DNA from: Pichia kudriavzevii
Lineage: Eukaryota > Ascomycota > Pichiomycetes > Pichiales > Pichiaceae
NCBI RefSeq assembly: GCF_003054445.1
Contig: NC_042508.1
Span: 1,922,001 to 1,986,000, forward strand
Direction: 5' to 3'
Length of the DNA stretch: 64,000 nt
The notes beneath the pieces are model-generated. The model made no database searches. It was given only the letters and a program-made list of their open reading frames with translations, and was not told the origin of the DNA. Below are positions 1 to 9,109 of this stretch, one piece after another; positions within the stretch are counted from its first letter, which is position 1; each line of letters starts with the position of its first letter. The translations under genes and the position numbers were made by a program.

Positions 1-121
1 ATTGTAGAAGTAATAGGTCACATACCATCCCGACCACAATGTAAGCAAAAATGGAAAAAACAAGGCTTTTTCTCCCCAGAAGAATGTTAGCCTCTCTAAA
101 CCCAACGCAGACGTACTTCAT
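1..121 (-). CDS. possible 5' part of a divergently transcribed gene, runs off the window
   Basis: An ATG at 121-119 opens a frame on the minus strand that stays free of stops for 40 codons to the window edge. An in-frame TAA lies six codons upstream. The peptide starts MKYVCVGFREANILLG and then has a hydrophobic stretch that could be a membrane segment. It contains a GTATGT, the yeast 5' splice-site consensus, on the minus strand at 25-20, so this could be a first exon. It would be divergent from TAH18 with about 320 bp between starts. Forty open codons can occur by chance, and I do not recognise the protein. Confidence 0.25.
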   Translation of the reverse strand, partial: MKYVCVGFREANILLGRKSLVFSIFAYIVVGMVCDLLLLQ

Positions 122-439
122 TGCATAGATTTTCTTTAGTTAAGTGGTAGTTTTCCCGTTTGTAAGTATTGAAATATGTACATCATGCAAGTGCAGAATA
201 ACACACTGGTGCTTGATCAACAGGATTATACAACTGAGCTTTTGGTCGTAACATAGAGAGTTCCCGAGAGTTCAGATCATACATGATGAGGTTTTCCTTA
301 TCTTACAGTTCCGCTTGTGGAAATTTTTTCCCTGATAGAAGCGGGGGTTGAGTGCAGAATATTCAGGTTATAAATTTGTCATCATTCTTTTGCACGTAAT
401 CTTGGAATTTTGAGTGATAATCTCTATCATAGCTCCTCG
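122..439. other. intergenic region upstream of TAH18
   Basis: About 320 bases without a supported gene. It should carry the TAH18 promoter. I see no convincing named motif. An open frame begins 30 nt before the TAH18 ATG at a TTG. Confidence 0.5.
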
Positions 440-2194
440 ATGGTAGCCAAAATGACGAAGCCAGACATTCTTGTTCTATATGGGTCTGAAACAGGGACTG
501 CTCAAGACTTTGCATATTCTTTAGCTCACAGAATCCGTTATTTAAAATTAAATCCTTTAGTATGTTCCATGGATTCACTTGATTTGGAGCTTTTATTTGA
601 AGTCAATACCTTATTATTGGTCTGTTCTACAACAGGACAGGGACAACTTCCAAAAAACTGCAGAAAATTCTTCAGGTTCTTAATGCAAAAGAAATTACCC
701 CCTGACTTTTTTGAGCATCTAAAATTTTCGACTTGTGGGTTAGGAGATTCATCCTACGTCATGTATAACCTAGCGGCAAGGAAACTACACGCCAGGTTGA
801 GACAACTTGGTGCTGTTGAATTATGCCCGAGGGTTGAGTGTGATGAGCAGTCTCCTCAGGGCCAAGAAGCATTTTATGAAACGTGGGAAAAAGTGGTTTT
901 TGATGTTTTGAAGAAAAGGTATGCTGATAAAATAAGTGTAATACCGAGTGATACAGTTTTGAGCCCTGTTCGCAAATTAAAGGTTCTAGAGAATCGAGAG
1001 GAGCTTAAAATCGAAAATATTCCGTCGATCGAACGTACCGATCCACAAAATAAATTAATCAAGATAAAGCTCAATAAAATTGAGAGAATTACAGATGAAT
1101 CTCATTTCCAGGAAGTTGTCCATGTGACATTAGGTAACTCTGAAACCCCCCTAAAGTATAAGGTTGGTGATTGTGTATCTCTTTATCCAGAGAATGATCC
1201 AAAAGATGTCCAATCATTTATCAATTTGCAAGGGTGGAATGATATTGCTGACAAACCGTTACAACTTGATATCCCCCCTCAGATGGATCCAGATGGAGGC
1301 TGGGTCAAAAACATGACTCTGAGATCATTATTGACTTACCATTTAGATATAATGGCTGTTCCTCCACGAACTTTCTTTCAAACATCGTGGCATTTTGCGT
1401 CTGACAAACGTGAATCTGAAAAACTGCAAGAGTTAGGGAAATATTCAGAATCTGAGCAGTTGTATAATTATGCAAATAGACCGCATAGAAGTATATTGGA
1501 AGTTGTTCAGGAATTCTTTTCCTTAAAAATTCCCCTTGATCAAGTTTTGGAAATAATTCCACTAATCAGACCAAGACAATACAGCATTTGCAACATTCCA
1601 AATTCTAGCACTGTAGAATTGGCTGTGGCAATTGTTGAATACAGCACCATCATTCGTCGTGTGAGGAAAGGTCTATGCACAAGTTGGTTGAAGAGGCTGA
1701 AAACCAGTGACACAATCATTGTATCGCTGAGTTTGAACGAGCTTAAAATCCCACGTTCTGATATGATTTTAGTTGGCCCGGGTACTGGTATCGCTCCAAT
1801 CAGAAGTATTATCCAACAAAATGATATTAACCATTCAAAGGGAAATGATGGACACGAGTATTTACTATTTACTGGCCATAGAAATAGAGAAAAGGACTAT
1901 CTTTTTGGTGAAGAATGGCCAAAAATGAAAGGATTGAAGGTTATAGATAGTTTTTCACGTCAAGGTGGTGGCTACGTTCAGGATACTATCTGGAAAAATA
2001 AAGAAATTGTTGGACAAATGTTGAAAAGGGGTGCAGGTGTATACCTCTGTGGGAGTTCCGGTAAGATGCCAACACAAGTAAGATTAACAATCCAACATGT
2101 TCTCCAGGAAATATATGATTGGGATTTGGAGCAAGTGAAAGCTGAATTACTGAAAATGGAAAAACAAGGAAGGTTTATTCAAGAGACCTGGTAG
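440..2194 (+). CDS. TAH18: NADPH-dependent diflavin oxidoreductase Tah18
   Basis: Tah18 passes electrons from NADPH through FAD and FMN to Dre2 in cytosolic iron-sulfur protein assembly. The 584-residue protein shows the family order. An N-terminal flavodoxin domain has the FMN loop LYGSETGTAQ near residue 12 and a second loop STTGQGQLP. A linker is followed by an FAD domain with RPRQYSIC and GLCTSWL. A C-terminal NADPH domain has VGPGTGIAPIRS and YLCGSSGKMP, and the protein ends in an aromatic residue (ETW) as in this reductase class. The open frame begins at a TTG at 410. The first ATG is 440 and a second at 452 gives MTKPDILVLYGSETG, which matches the usual family start equally well. It is convergent with TSR3, with 159 bp between the stops. 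Confidence 0.93.
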   Translation: MVAKMTKPDILVLYGSETGTAQDFAYSLAHRIRYLKLNPLVCSMDSLDLELLFEVNTLLLVCSTTGQGQLPKNCRKFFRFLMQKKLPPDFFEHLKFSTCGLGDSSYVMYNLAARKLHARLRQLGAVELCPRVECDEQSPQGQEAFYETWEKVVFDVLKKRYADKISVIPSDTVLSPVRKLKVLENREELKIENIPSIERTDPQNKLIKIKLNKIERITDESHFQEVVHVTLGNSETPLKYKVGDCVSLYPENDPKDVQSFINLQGWNDIADKPLQLDIPPQMDPDGGWVKNMTLRSLLTYHLDIMAVPPRTFFQTSWHFASDKRESEKLQELGKYSESEQLYNYANRPHRSILEVVQEFFSLKIPLDQVLEIIPLIRPRQYSICNIPNSSTVELAVAIVEYSTIIRRVRKGLCTSWLKRLKTSDTIIVSLSLNELKIPRSDMILVGPGTGIAPIRSIIQQNDINHSKGNDGHEYLLFTGHRNREKDYLFGEEWPKMKGLKVIDSFSRQGGGYVQDTIWKNKEIVGQMLKRGAGVYLCGSSGKMPTQVRLTIQHVLQEIYDWDLEQVKAELLKMEKQGRFIQETW

Positions 2195-2242
2195 AGCCTT
2201 GTAGATTTTTCTGGTTTGAACCAATGGTAGCAAATATTTTGG

Positions 2243-2253
2243 GGAATCGAACC
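2243..2253 (-). promoter_or_regulatory. isolated TFIIIC B-box match
   Basis: The minus strand reads GGTTCGATTCC, an exact match to the B-box consensus GGTTCRANYCC. It lies in the short convergent gap between TAH18 and TSR3. No tRNA fits around it: the T-stem pairs only at its two innermost positions and there is no A-box in the roughly 60 nt upstream on that strand. It may be an extra-TFIIIC type site, or chance. Confidence 0.35.
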
Positions 2254-2353
2254 AGACATAGTTTTATAAATGTTTAGTAATACGTGCAGCTTACTAGAGA
2301 ATTATTATATAACAATAGGAACCTCTAACTAATTAAAATAATGTATTATTTGC

Positions 2354-3268
2354 TTATTCTTCTCCCTCGTCTGATGAGCTCTCTGAAACGGCTTCCGCTT
2401 CATCTAGAAGTTCCTCTTCTTCTTCTGTATCTATTTGCGCATCATCCTCGGATCCAGGAATGTCTATCACCAAGATATTCTTCTCCTCATCAGAATCAAA
2501 TTCATCTTCTTCTGCTTCCTCTTCTTCTTTATTTGTTTCACCATGATTCTTTATGTTTGGATTACCCATTTCCCAAATATCAACTTCGCCTTTTCTTTTC
2601 TTTCTCTCTTCTCTCTCTTTCTCCATTTGATCTAAGAAATCTTTCTCGGCTTGCAAGACACTATCCGAATCGGTACATTCGCTGTACATTTCTAGCAACT
2701 CTTTATTGATTTCCAAGAAAACTGGACCCCAAGAAAAATTTTGTAATAGTTGCAAGGCCCAATCTTGATGACCAACAATAGCCAAACATGCAGCAATTGC
2801 TTCAACACAATTTAGTTTCATTGGTCGTCCATAATTAACAGGGTTTGCGGCAACAAAGTATGGTAATAGCCTTTCATATTTTCCTCCAATCTTGTTAAAT
2901 GGTACCTCTTCTAATCTGGCCCAAGAACATTCTACCACGGCAACACCAAATTGCTCAACAATTTCTTTGTCATTGGGACAAACAACACCTTTACCATTGG
3001 GTGTAACAATGACGCCCTTGAATTTTTGACCAATCCTTAGGCTCTTGATCAGCCCTAATCTTTCTAGTTTTTTACCACTACACCTTTTAGGATCACAGTG
3101 TTCAAAGTCCCACATTGCAAGTTTAGTCGGAAAATCAACTTGCCTCACAACGGAGGAATACTTAGTTTCATGTCTACCTTTTCCTCCATGACTTCGATTA
3201 TGGTGACCATTCGAAGTTTTATTGCTTCTTCTAGGTGATTCTTTCTCCTTGTTCTTCCCCTTGCCCAT
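2354..3268 (-). CDS. TSR3: 18S rRNA aminocarboxypropyltransferase Tsr3
   Basis: Tsr3 transfers the aminocarboxypropyl group from SAM to the hypermodified uridine of 18S rRNA, a late step of 40S maturation. The protein has 304 residues. A basic Gly/His/Lys-rich start is followed by the RLI-like and DUF367 core, including KGVIVTPNGKGVVCPND, VVECSWARLEEVPF and LPYFVAANPVNYGRPMKL. The C-terminal third is a very acidic tail, common in yeast Tsr3. The ATG at 3268 is the only reasonable start. Upstream there is a GAAAAATT core (3349-3356, minus) and GATGAG (3433-3438, plus), loosely like the RRPE and PAC elements of ribosome-biogenesis genes; that reading is weak. In S. cerevisiae TSR3 neighbours SGT2 on the same strand. 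Here the VRL1-like gene lies between them. Confidence 0.93.
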   Translation of the reverse strand: MGKGKNKEKESPRRSNKTSNGHHNRSHGGKGRHETKYSSVVRQVDFPTKLAMWDFEHCDPKRCSGKKLERLGLIKSLRIGQKFKGVIVTPNGKGVVCPNDKEIVEQFGVAVVECSWARLEEVPFNKIGGKYERLLPYFVAANPVNYGRPMKLNCVEAIAACLAIVGHQDWALQLLQNFSWGPVFLEINKELLEMYSECTDSDSVLQAEKDFLDQMEKEREERKKRKGEVDIWEMGNPNIKNHGETNKEEEEAEEDEFDSDEEKNILVIDIPGSEDDAQIDTEEEEELLDEAEAVSESSSDEGEE

Positions 3269-3534
3269 TATCTCTTGTTTGTTTCCTCCATTACAATTTG
3301 TAGGACCGTTACCATAATGGTTGACATCTTAAAATTGAAAAAAAAGTGAATTTTTCTACGGAGTAAAAAAAAATCCCCCATTGAAGCTAATTTTTCGTGA
3401 GACAAAAGATCGTATAACGGAGCATTGAAATTGATGAGAGAGACCTATTATCCGAAGGTTTAAGCAAATATGATTTTTTTTTCCCTTTTAAGGGTATTGA
3501 ATGGGAGAGAAGTATAAACCAAGTAGGTTAAATT

Positions 3535-6500
3535 ATGGAAGAAAGAAATGGGCCTACCCCTGAGCGCATGGATTACAATTCTAGTGTTCCTTCCTGGTTT
3601 TCTAACCCTTTCTTAGCAAACCTTTTCAATCATCAGGATATATCAAAGTTGGGTCCTTTGAGGCAAGTTTTGCACCAATTGTGTCATAATTCAGATGACT
3701 ATGCAATTCTTGTTCCGCCCACATTTTATTTGACTTTCCACAGAGATAGCAATACTGGAAAGTCATACGTGGAGATGTGCAAGGACATTGATTTTATTTT
3801 ATCGCATGTAATAAGGATTAATGTTTTCAAAGACAAAAGGATTAGGTCTCACAATGAATATACTACTCTAAATAATAAAGTATTGACTATCAAAAATGAT
3901 GAAATAAGCACTCTCAGAAATTTTAAATGTCCTGTTAGTGTTAAGATATTAAACCAGGAATTTATAAGGGGATTTGCAACGTATATTCCAATAGGAACAT
4001 GCTTTCATGTAATTTACATCTCTCAGACTTTATACAAAAGGGCAGAAAGCATTACACCGGAAAAAAGTCTATTATTTGAACCAAATCTTAGTGGGTTGGT
4101 GAAAACTAGACAAACTAAGTTAGGAGGTAACAAACTTTATTCCCGTGAGGCCTTCAAAGTGGTCCCATTCAAAACACTTTTGCAGGAATATCCCAGTCTT
4201 TTAAAGATTTCAAAAATGTTTGATGCATTATTTGCTGAGAATCTCTTTAAAGCCTGCAAGACTTCAAAAGCTTTGGATGAATCTTTCAACATTGTGATGA
4301 AAAGAGGGTCTGCTATGATGAATACTCTTGAACCGAATGTCTTACGGAATATAATGAGTAAATATTCGGAAGATAACTTGAAAGAATCGATCTATGAATA
4401 CTTGGAAATGAATATATACGAGAAGTTTTGGGCAAGATTTGTGAAACTCAATGGTTGTGTTGATGATGATAGCCTTACGCTTGCATACAATAAGTTGAAA
4501 TGGTTGAGCATCACACAAGTAGGACTTCCTGATCCAATTGTACATAATCAAGACAATCTTTTGGGCTATATAGAGCGGGTCATCTTGGCGATCAATGAAT
4601 TCAAGCTTTTATCCTTTGCCACAACCAGCTCTAAAAAACATAAGATACTGGTCAAAACCATAGACCACCTTTCACAAGGAAGTTTTATTGATGCAGACTT
4701 GTTGATTACCTTGGTTATTTTTGTGATATGTTTATCCAAAGTTCCAAATTTAAATAATCAGATGAACTATATCAAAAAATACACATACTGTGATTCGAAA
4801 CTTGAAAATGGAGCTTTAGGCTACGTGTTATCGACATTCGACGTTTCATTGAAATTTTTCCATAACGCTGAAAATATGAACAGTCTTGTAAGGAAATCGC
4901 TGCAAACAGAAGTGCTTTGGAAGCTAGTGGGATCTGTGTCCAGTGACCATGCATACAATGCAATAAAAGATGATAATGAGCTAACATTCCAACAAATTGA
5001 GTCACTATTAATGCCTTATAATAAATCTGATTGTGCAATATCTACTGATTGTTTTGTGAGAAGTCGAACTTTGAGTGGTGACTCGTGCCTTATGGCCTCT
5101 CTAAAAAGGTTAAATGCGGAGCTAATGAGGGTCATGTTACAATTTGACTATATTTTTACTTTGGATGATATTCTTGAAGATAGAAATCTGGATGGCACTA
5201 ATCTCCTAGCAGCAGCCTTAGAATTGAAACATCCTTCTTCTGAATGCATTGCCCAAATTATATTGCAGGCGTCTCCCGAAGAGATCACGGAGTACATCAA
5301 CAGAAAGAACCAAAAAGGTAGGACCATAGGGCACTATATTTACAACTCCCACAACCTAATCATAGAGCTGGGGAAATACATAGATTGGACTATCAAGGAC
5401 AAGTCTGGGAATACACCATTAACGAGCTGTCTCAGGAGTTATGACCATACACATTATGTTGATCTTGTGAAAGTACTTTTGCCCACCGTGAAGAAGTGGT
5501 ACATAGATCAACGTAAACCTTTTAATCATAGGGATCATCTTGACAACAAAAGAAATTCATTGCTACATGTGATAAGAGATGCAGCAACCCTACAGTTATT
5601 TCTTCACATGTTTGATGGTTTGGAAACGAACTGTTTGAATGAGGCAAACCAAAGCGCAGTATCTTTGAGTATTAGATACAATCGAATTGGAAGTTTAAAA
5701 GTTCTCCTTGCCGAGCCAAGTATTTGTTTGAGTATTGTTGATCCACAGATGTATATGAGCTCACTGGACTATGTTAAGTTAGAGCGCTGGGGGGAACCGC
5801 TTAACAGAGAGATTGCTAAAATATTGGAGATGAAATTTGTTCAAACTGAGTATGGGCAAGATTTGAAAATCGCATGTGTCCGTGCTAGGTTTGATTCAGA
5901 TCAGGGATTATGTTGTTACTTTAGAGTTGTTTATAATGATAGCAAGAGTGATATCATATATGTTCCATTTTCTTCTGTCACCAAGGCTTTCAAGCTTATG
6001 AAGAAAGAAAATTTAAGCATTCCTTTTGATTTTAATGCCCCCGATATTTGGTTTCCTAGACATGGGTACGTAGGAATGAAAGGTAATATATGCTCTTCAA
6101 ACAAGATGAGAATCAACACATTGGTGAATAATATCAATTTATTGATTCAAGCTTTGTACCAAAACGGAACCATGGCCTATACCCAAACGCTGCAGAATTA
6201 TCTTTTTGCAGATCAACCTGAAGGGAAACTGGAGATTAACATTCTTAATGAAAGAAACGTTCTGAAATTGATATACTCAAAAAGCACAGGATTACGTAAA
6301 AATACATTGAATGAAGTTTCAAGTTTCAAACGAATGCTTGTCACCGCTGAAGATATCCTAACCTATGAAGCTTTCACGACTTACACAGCATCTGAACTTG
6401 AAGCCTTTCTGAAAATCTATGGCGACTTCTATAGATTTTTTACCTTAAGTGATGTGGAATCTAAAGACCTAGATAAACTGAAAACTGAAATACCATGGAT

Positions 6501-7275
6501 TGTGGAGAAGAACTTAAAATGGAGAGAAAGCAGAGTGGAAGATTCAAGTGACATTTTTCTCGATAAAATGAGGCTATTATATGCATCGACTGAAGCTTTG
6601 ATTAAAACTTCAAACGACTTGAAGCTCAACAAAATACGAAGATGGAAAAAAATTGTAGCTGATTTTAGAAATCTTCGAAGTGAACTTGACAGAGTGTGTG
6701 GGAGTGGCGTTGAAGGATTTTTGGGGCTTGCAGTAGTCAATGACAACGAGACCCCCGCTGAATTGAAGAGAAACAATAGGAAAGAGGTCTTATCAAAGGT
6801 CTTCAAGCAAATAGACATACTTACAGGTAATTCAGAGAGCTACCATGATATTGAACAATTAATTGAAGACCTCTCGCATGCAATATTGAATGATAGAAGT
6901 AACTTCAAGCCCGATGAAACCAGTGGGTCAACAAAGAACGGAAACGGTGTACTGTTAGAATCACTAATTTATTCGGTAAATGAGGGGGTCAATGTGTGGT
7001 TTAGTGATAAACGGAGAACAGCTTATGTTAAGAAGCTTTTGGATTCTTTCTTGGGTTATAGATTGGAGCTTCTCGACTTAAATATTGAATTGAAGAGAAC
7101 CTATGAAAGCTTGGCCATTTTCATGAGTAAGTTTTACGATTTCAGGGCTGCTTCCTTTAAATTTGCCTTTAAAGATTATACTAGAGGTAAAATTGGTGAA
7201 TTAAAGAGAGAACTTCAGGGTTGGAATTTGGGATTACTTGAATATAGGGATAAATTGGATAAATCAGATAAATAG
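3535..7275 (+). CDS. VRL1: VPS9-domain and ankyrin-repeat protein, Vrl1-like
   Basis: A 1246-residue protein. Roughly residues 350-460 match a VPS9 domain, the exchange-factor fold for Rab5-type GTPases, with DADLLITLVIFVICLS at residue 386 and a following VPNLNNQMNYI. Ankyrin-like repeats follow at about 520-760 (GTNLLAAALEL, SGNTPLTSCLRS, RNSLLHVIRDA). A PX-like region is near 780-880 and a helical, charged C-terminus could be BAR-like. This order fits Vrl1, the endosomal partner of Vin1 in the VINE sorting complex. S. cerevisiae laboratory strains carry a disrupted VRL1 (YML003W/YML002W). Here the frame is whole. The VPS9 assignment is firm, the PX/BAR one is inference. It is convergent with SGT2, 82 bp apart. 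Confidence 0.8.
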   Translation: MEERNGPTPERMDYNSSVPSWFSNPFLANLFNHQDISKLGPLRQVLHQLCHNSDDYAILVPPTFYLTFHRDSNTGKSYVEMCKDIDFILSHVIRINVFKDKRIRSHNEYTTLNNKVLTIKNDEISTLRNFKCPVSVKILNQEFIRGFATYIPIGTCFHVIYISQTLYKRAESITPEKSLLFEPNLSGLVKTRQTKLGGNKLYSREAFKVVPFKTLLQEYPSLLKISKMFDALFAENLFKACKTSKALDESFNIVMKRGSAMMNTLEPNVLRNIMSKYSEDNLKESIYEYLEMNIYEKFWARFVKLNGCVDDDSLTLAYNKLKWLSITQVGLPDPIVHNQDNLLGYIERVILAINEFKLLSFATTSSKKHKILVKTIDHLSQGSFIDADLLITLVIFVICLSKVPNLNNQMNYIKKYTYCDSKLENGALGYVLSTFDVSLKFFHNAENMNSLVRKSLQTEVLWKLVGSVSSDHAYNAIKDDNELTFQQIESLLMPYNKSDCAISTDCFVRSRTLSGDSCLMASLKRLNAELMRVMLQFDYIFTLDDILEDRNLDGTNLLAAALELKHPSSECIAQIILQASPEEITEYINRKNQKGRTIGHYIYNSHNLIIELGKYIDWTIKDKSGNTPLTSCLRSYDHTHYVDLVKVLLPTVKKWYIDQRKPFNHRDHLDNKRNSLLHVIRDAATLQLFLHMFDGLETNCLNEANQSAVSLSIRYNRIGSLKVLLAEPSICLSIVDPQMYMSSLDYVKLERWGEPLNREIAKILEMKFVQTEYGQDLKIACVRARFDSDQGLCCYFRVVYNDSKSDIIYVPFSSVTKAFKLMKKENLSIPFDFNAPDIWFPRHGYVGMKGNICSSNKMRINTLVNNINLLIQALYQNGTMAYTQTLQNYLFADQPEGKLEINILNERNVLKLIYSKSTGLRKNTLNEVSSFKRMLVTAEDILTYEAFTTYTASELEAFLKIYGDFYRFFTLSDVESKDLDKLKTEIPWIVEKNLKWRESRVEDSSDIFLDKMRLLYASTEALIKTSNDLKLNKIRRWKKIVADFRNLRSELDRVCGSGVEGFLGLAVVNDNETPAELKRNNRKEVLSKVFKQIDILTGNSESYHDIEQLIEDLSHAILNDRSNFKPDETSGSTKNGNGVLLESLIYSVNEGVNVWFSDKRRTAYVKKLLDSFLGYRLELLDLNIELKRTYESLAIFMSKFYDFRAASFKFAFKDYTRGKIGELKRELQGWNLGLLEYRDKLDKSDK

Positions 7276-7357
7276 ATATTAAAATATATATACATATACA
7301 TTAAAAGAGCTCCTGTAAGAATAAAAAACGAACACCTTACAAAAATTCTCTGGGAAT

Positions 7358-8410
7358 TTAAGCGTTGTTATTAGGACCACTGTCGGCACCTTCATTTCCT
7401 TCACTACCTCCATTGCCACCCATAAAGTTCTTGGCCATATTTTGCAACATTGGATTGTTCATCATGTCGTCCAAGCCACCGTTCAGACCCATCGACTCGG
7501 CCATTTGTTTGACTCTAGGATTGCTCATTAGGTTACTCAAAGCGTTCGGATCCTGCATCATCTTCGAAGCGGCTTCCATGATTTGGGGGTTATTCATTAA
7601 ACCAGCTAGACCACCCATTCCACCTTCACCTCCAAACATATTGGCAAACTGTGAAAAGTCTGGTAGTCCACCAGCACCTCCAGCAGGGCCATTGGAGTCA
7701 GTACTTCCCGGCGCTTCCTTTTTGGATGAGTCTAAGGAGCTCATCAAGTTGTCTTCAACTTTCTTCTTTGCTGTCTCGTAACCTCTCTTCATTGCATCAG
7801 ATGGAGTTGCACCTTCGACTTTCAAGCCTTGTTCGTATGCCTCAAGAGCACCCTTTGCGTCACCTAAGGCGTACTTGGCAAGACCTAATCTCGACCAACC
7901 TTTAGCGTAAGTAGGTTCAACTTCGGTGGCTCTATTAGCATCCTCTAAAGCCTTCTCGTGTTGACGTGATGATGAGTAAGCTGCAGCCCTGTTAGACAAA
8001 TAAACAACATTGGTTGGAATCAGATTGATTGCCTCTGTATATTTCGCAATTGCAGTTTCGAAGTCCTTGGATGCCATAGCCTTATTACCTTGGAGTTTCA
8101 AAGCTTCCGCCTTTTCTTTGGTTTCTTCGTCGGACTCGTCAACATGAACAGGAACGCTTTGTGTTGATTCTGCTACAGGTTTTCTCTCTGATTCTAGTGA
8201 TTCAGATTGGCTAATAAGCTCATTTAGTGATTTGTTGCCAAACTTAGCCTTGACAGTATCAATTTGGGAAGACTCAACGGCGAAAGCTTCTGTAATACTT
8301 TCGATGGCAAAATCAATTGAATCCTTGTTGTCCTCAGGAACGTTTCCATTCTTTAATGAAGACTTCAGGAAGTCAATGATTAATGCTGCTGTTTCTTGAT
8401 TGGATGTCAT
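7358..8410 (-). CDS. SGT2: small glutamine-rich TPR co-chaperone Sgt2
   Basis: Sgt2 captures tail-anchored membrane proteins and hands them to the Get4-Get5-Get3 pathway, working with Hsp70 and Hsp90. The 350-residue protein begins with an SGTA-type dimerisation domain (TAALIIDFLKSSLKNG). Three TPR motifs span about residues 100-215 (LKLQGNKAMASKDFETAIAKY, then NRAAAYSSSRQHEKALED, then GLAKYALGDAKGALEAYEQG). The C-terminus is Met-, Asn- and Gly-rich with an STI1-like NPQIMEAASKMMQDP segment and NNP repeats that bind hydrophobic clients. The ATG at 8410 is unambiguous. A perfect three-unit heat-shock element lies 135 bp upstream. Confidence 0.95.
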   Translation of the reverse strand: MTSNQETAALIIDFLKSSLKNGNVPEDNKDSIDFAIESITEAFAVESSQIDTVKAKFGNKSLNELISQSESLESERKPVAESTQSVPVHVDESDEETKEKAEALKLQGNKAMASKDFETAIAKYTEAINLIPTNVVYLSNRAAAYSSSRQHEKALEDANRATEVEPTYAKGWSRLGLAKYALGDAKGALEAYEQGLKVEGATPSDAMKRGYETAKKKVEDNLMSSLDSSKKEAPGSTDSNGPAGGAGGLPDFSQFANMFGGEGGMGGLAGLMNNPQIMEAASKMMQDPNALSNLMSNPRVKQMAESMGLNGGLDDMMNNPMLQNMAKNFMGGNGGSEGNEGADSGPNNNA

Positions 8411-9109
8411 TTCCGATGTAAACTATGCCCGAGTTGTCAAAATTATAAGTTTCAATCGACTTGTCTTGAAGATTAGTCTGATATTTTGTGAATTCCATCT
8501 GTCACATCATAGATGAAAAGAGCATCAAAATGCGCGGCGATTTCGAACCTTCGAGAAGGAGTTTCTATAGGTATAGGTTAGAACATGAAGAAGGAGGAGA
8601 AAACACCCCATTTTCAACTGCTAATATAGACTTTTGTTATTTGTTTCGGGACTGGTGTGGAGTAGATTCGATGTAACTTCCTGTCATTGATATAAAAGTA
8701 TATTGGCTGTTGCGATATGGGAAGATCTTGAAGTAGTTTTATTTTTGTAGACTAAAACACTTTATTTGGAAACATGATAATTCAATTTTTTTTGGAGAGA
8801 ATGTGTAAATTGGTATAATCGAAACCGGTAAAGTAAACCATAAACAGCTTGATTTCCCTTGAATGGTAAATAGTAGCTCTAATCTGTCGTTTTAATAAAT
8901 TAAGAATTATAAATCTTGCCTTCCCATTTTCCATTATTCATTTTCCGTATACTACACTTACTACAACTGGAAATTTGTCATGGATCGATAAAACATGAAA
9001 TTTCCTCACGAAATTCAATATTTTAGTTCAGAATCTGTGTTATCAGCTAGCAATATCACCATTTTCACTCTGCAATAGCAAAGCACAGGACCAAATTACT
9101 GGCTTGAAA
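8411..9109. other. divergent intergenic region SGT2 / PEX12
   Basis: About 700 bases between two divergent starts. It holds the heat-shock element at 8545-8557. Apart from that it is AT-rich with no supported gene. An open frame at 8488-8676 starts at GTG and looks like chance. Confidence 0.6.
8545..8557. promoter_or_regulatory. heat-shock element upstream of SGT2
   Basis: The bases GAACCTTCGAGAA form three alternating pentamer cores, GAA-nn-TTC-nn-GAA, the perfect Hsf1 arrangement. They lie 135 bp before the SGT2 start. An extra TTC abuts the left unit at 8542-8544. That Hsf1 acts here is inference from the match and from SGT2 being a co-chaperone. Confidence 0.6.

Noticed and set aside
1-90. 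Plus-strand frame open from the edge to TAG at 88-90
   Set aside because: Only 29 codons, Lys-rich and unrecognisable; it overlaps the minus-strand frame and either or both may be chance.
8541-8560. TCGAACC, like a reversed tRNA B-box
   Set aside because: No A-box, T-stem or acceptor stem fits; the same bases form a perfect heat-shock element, which explains them better.
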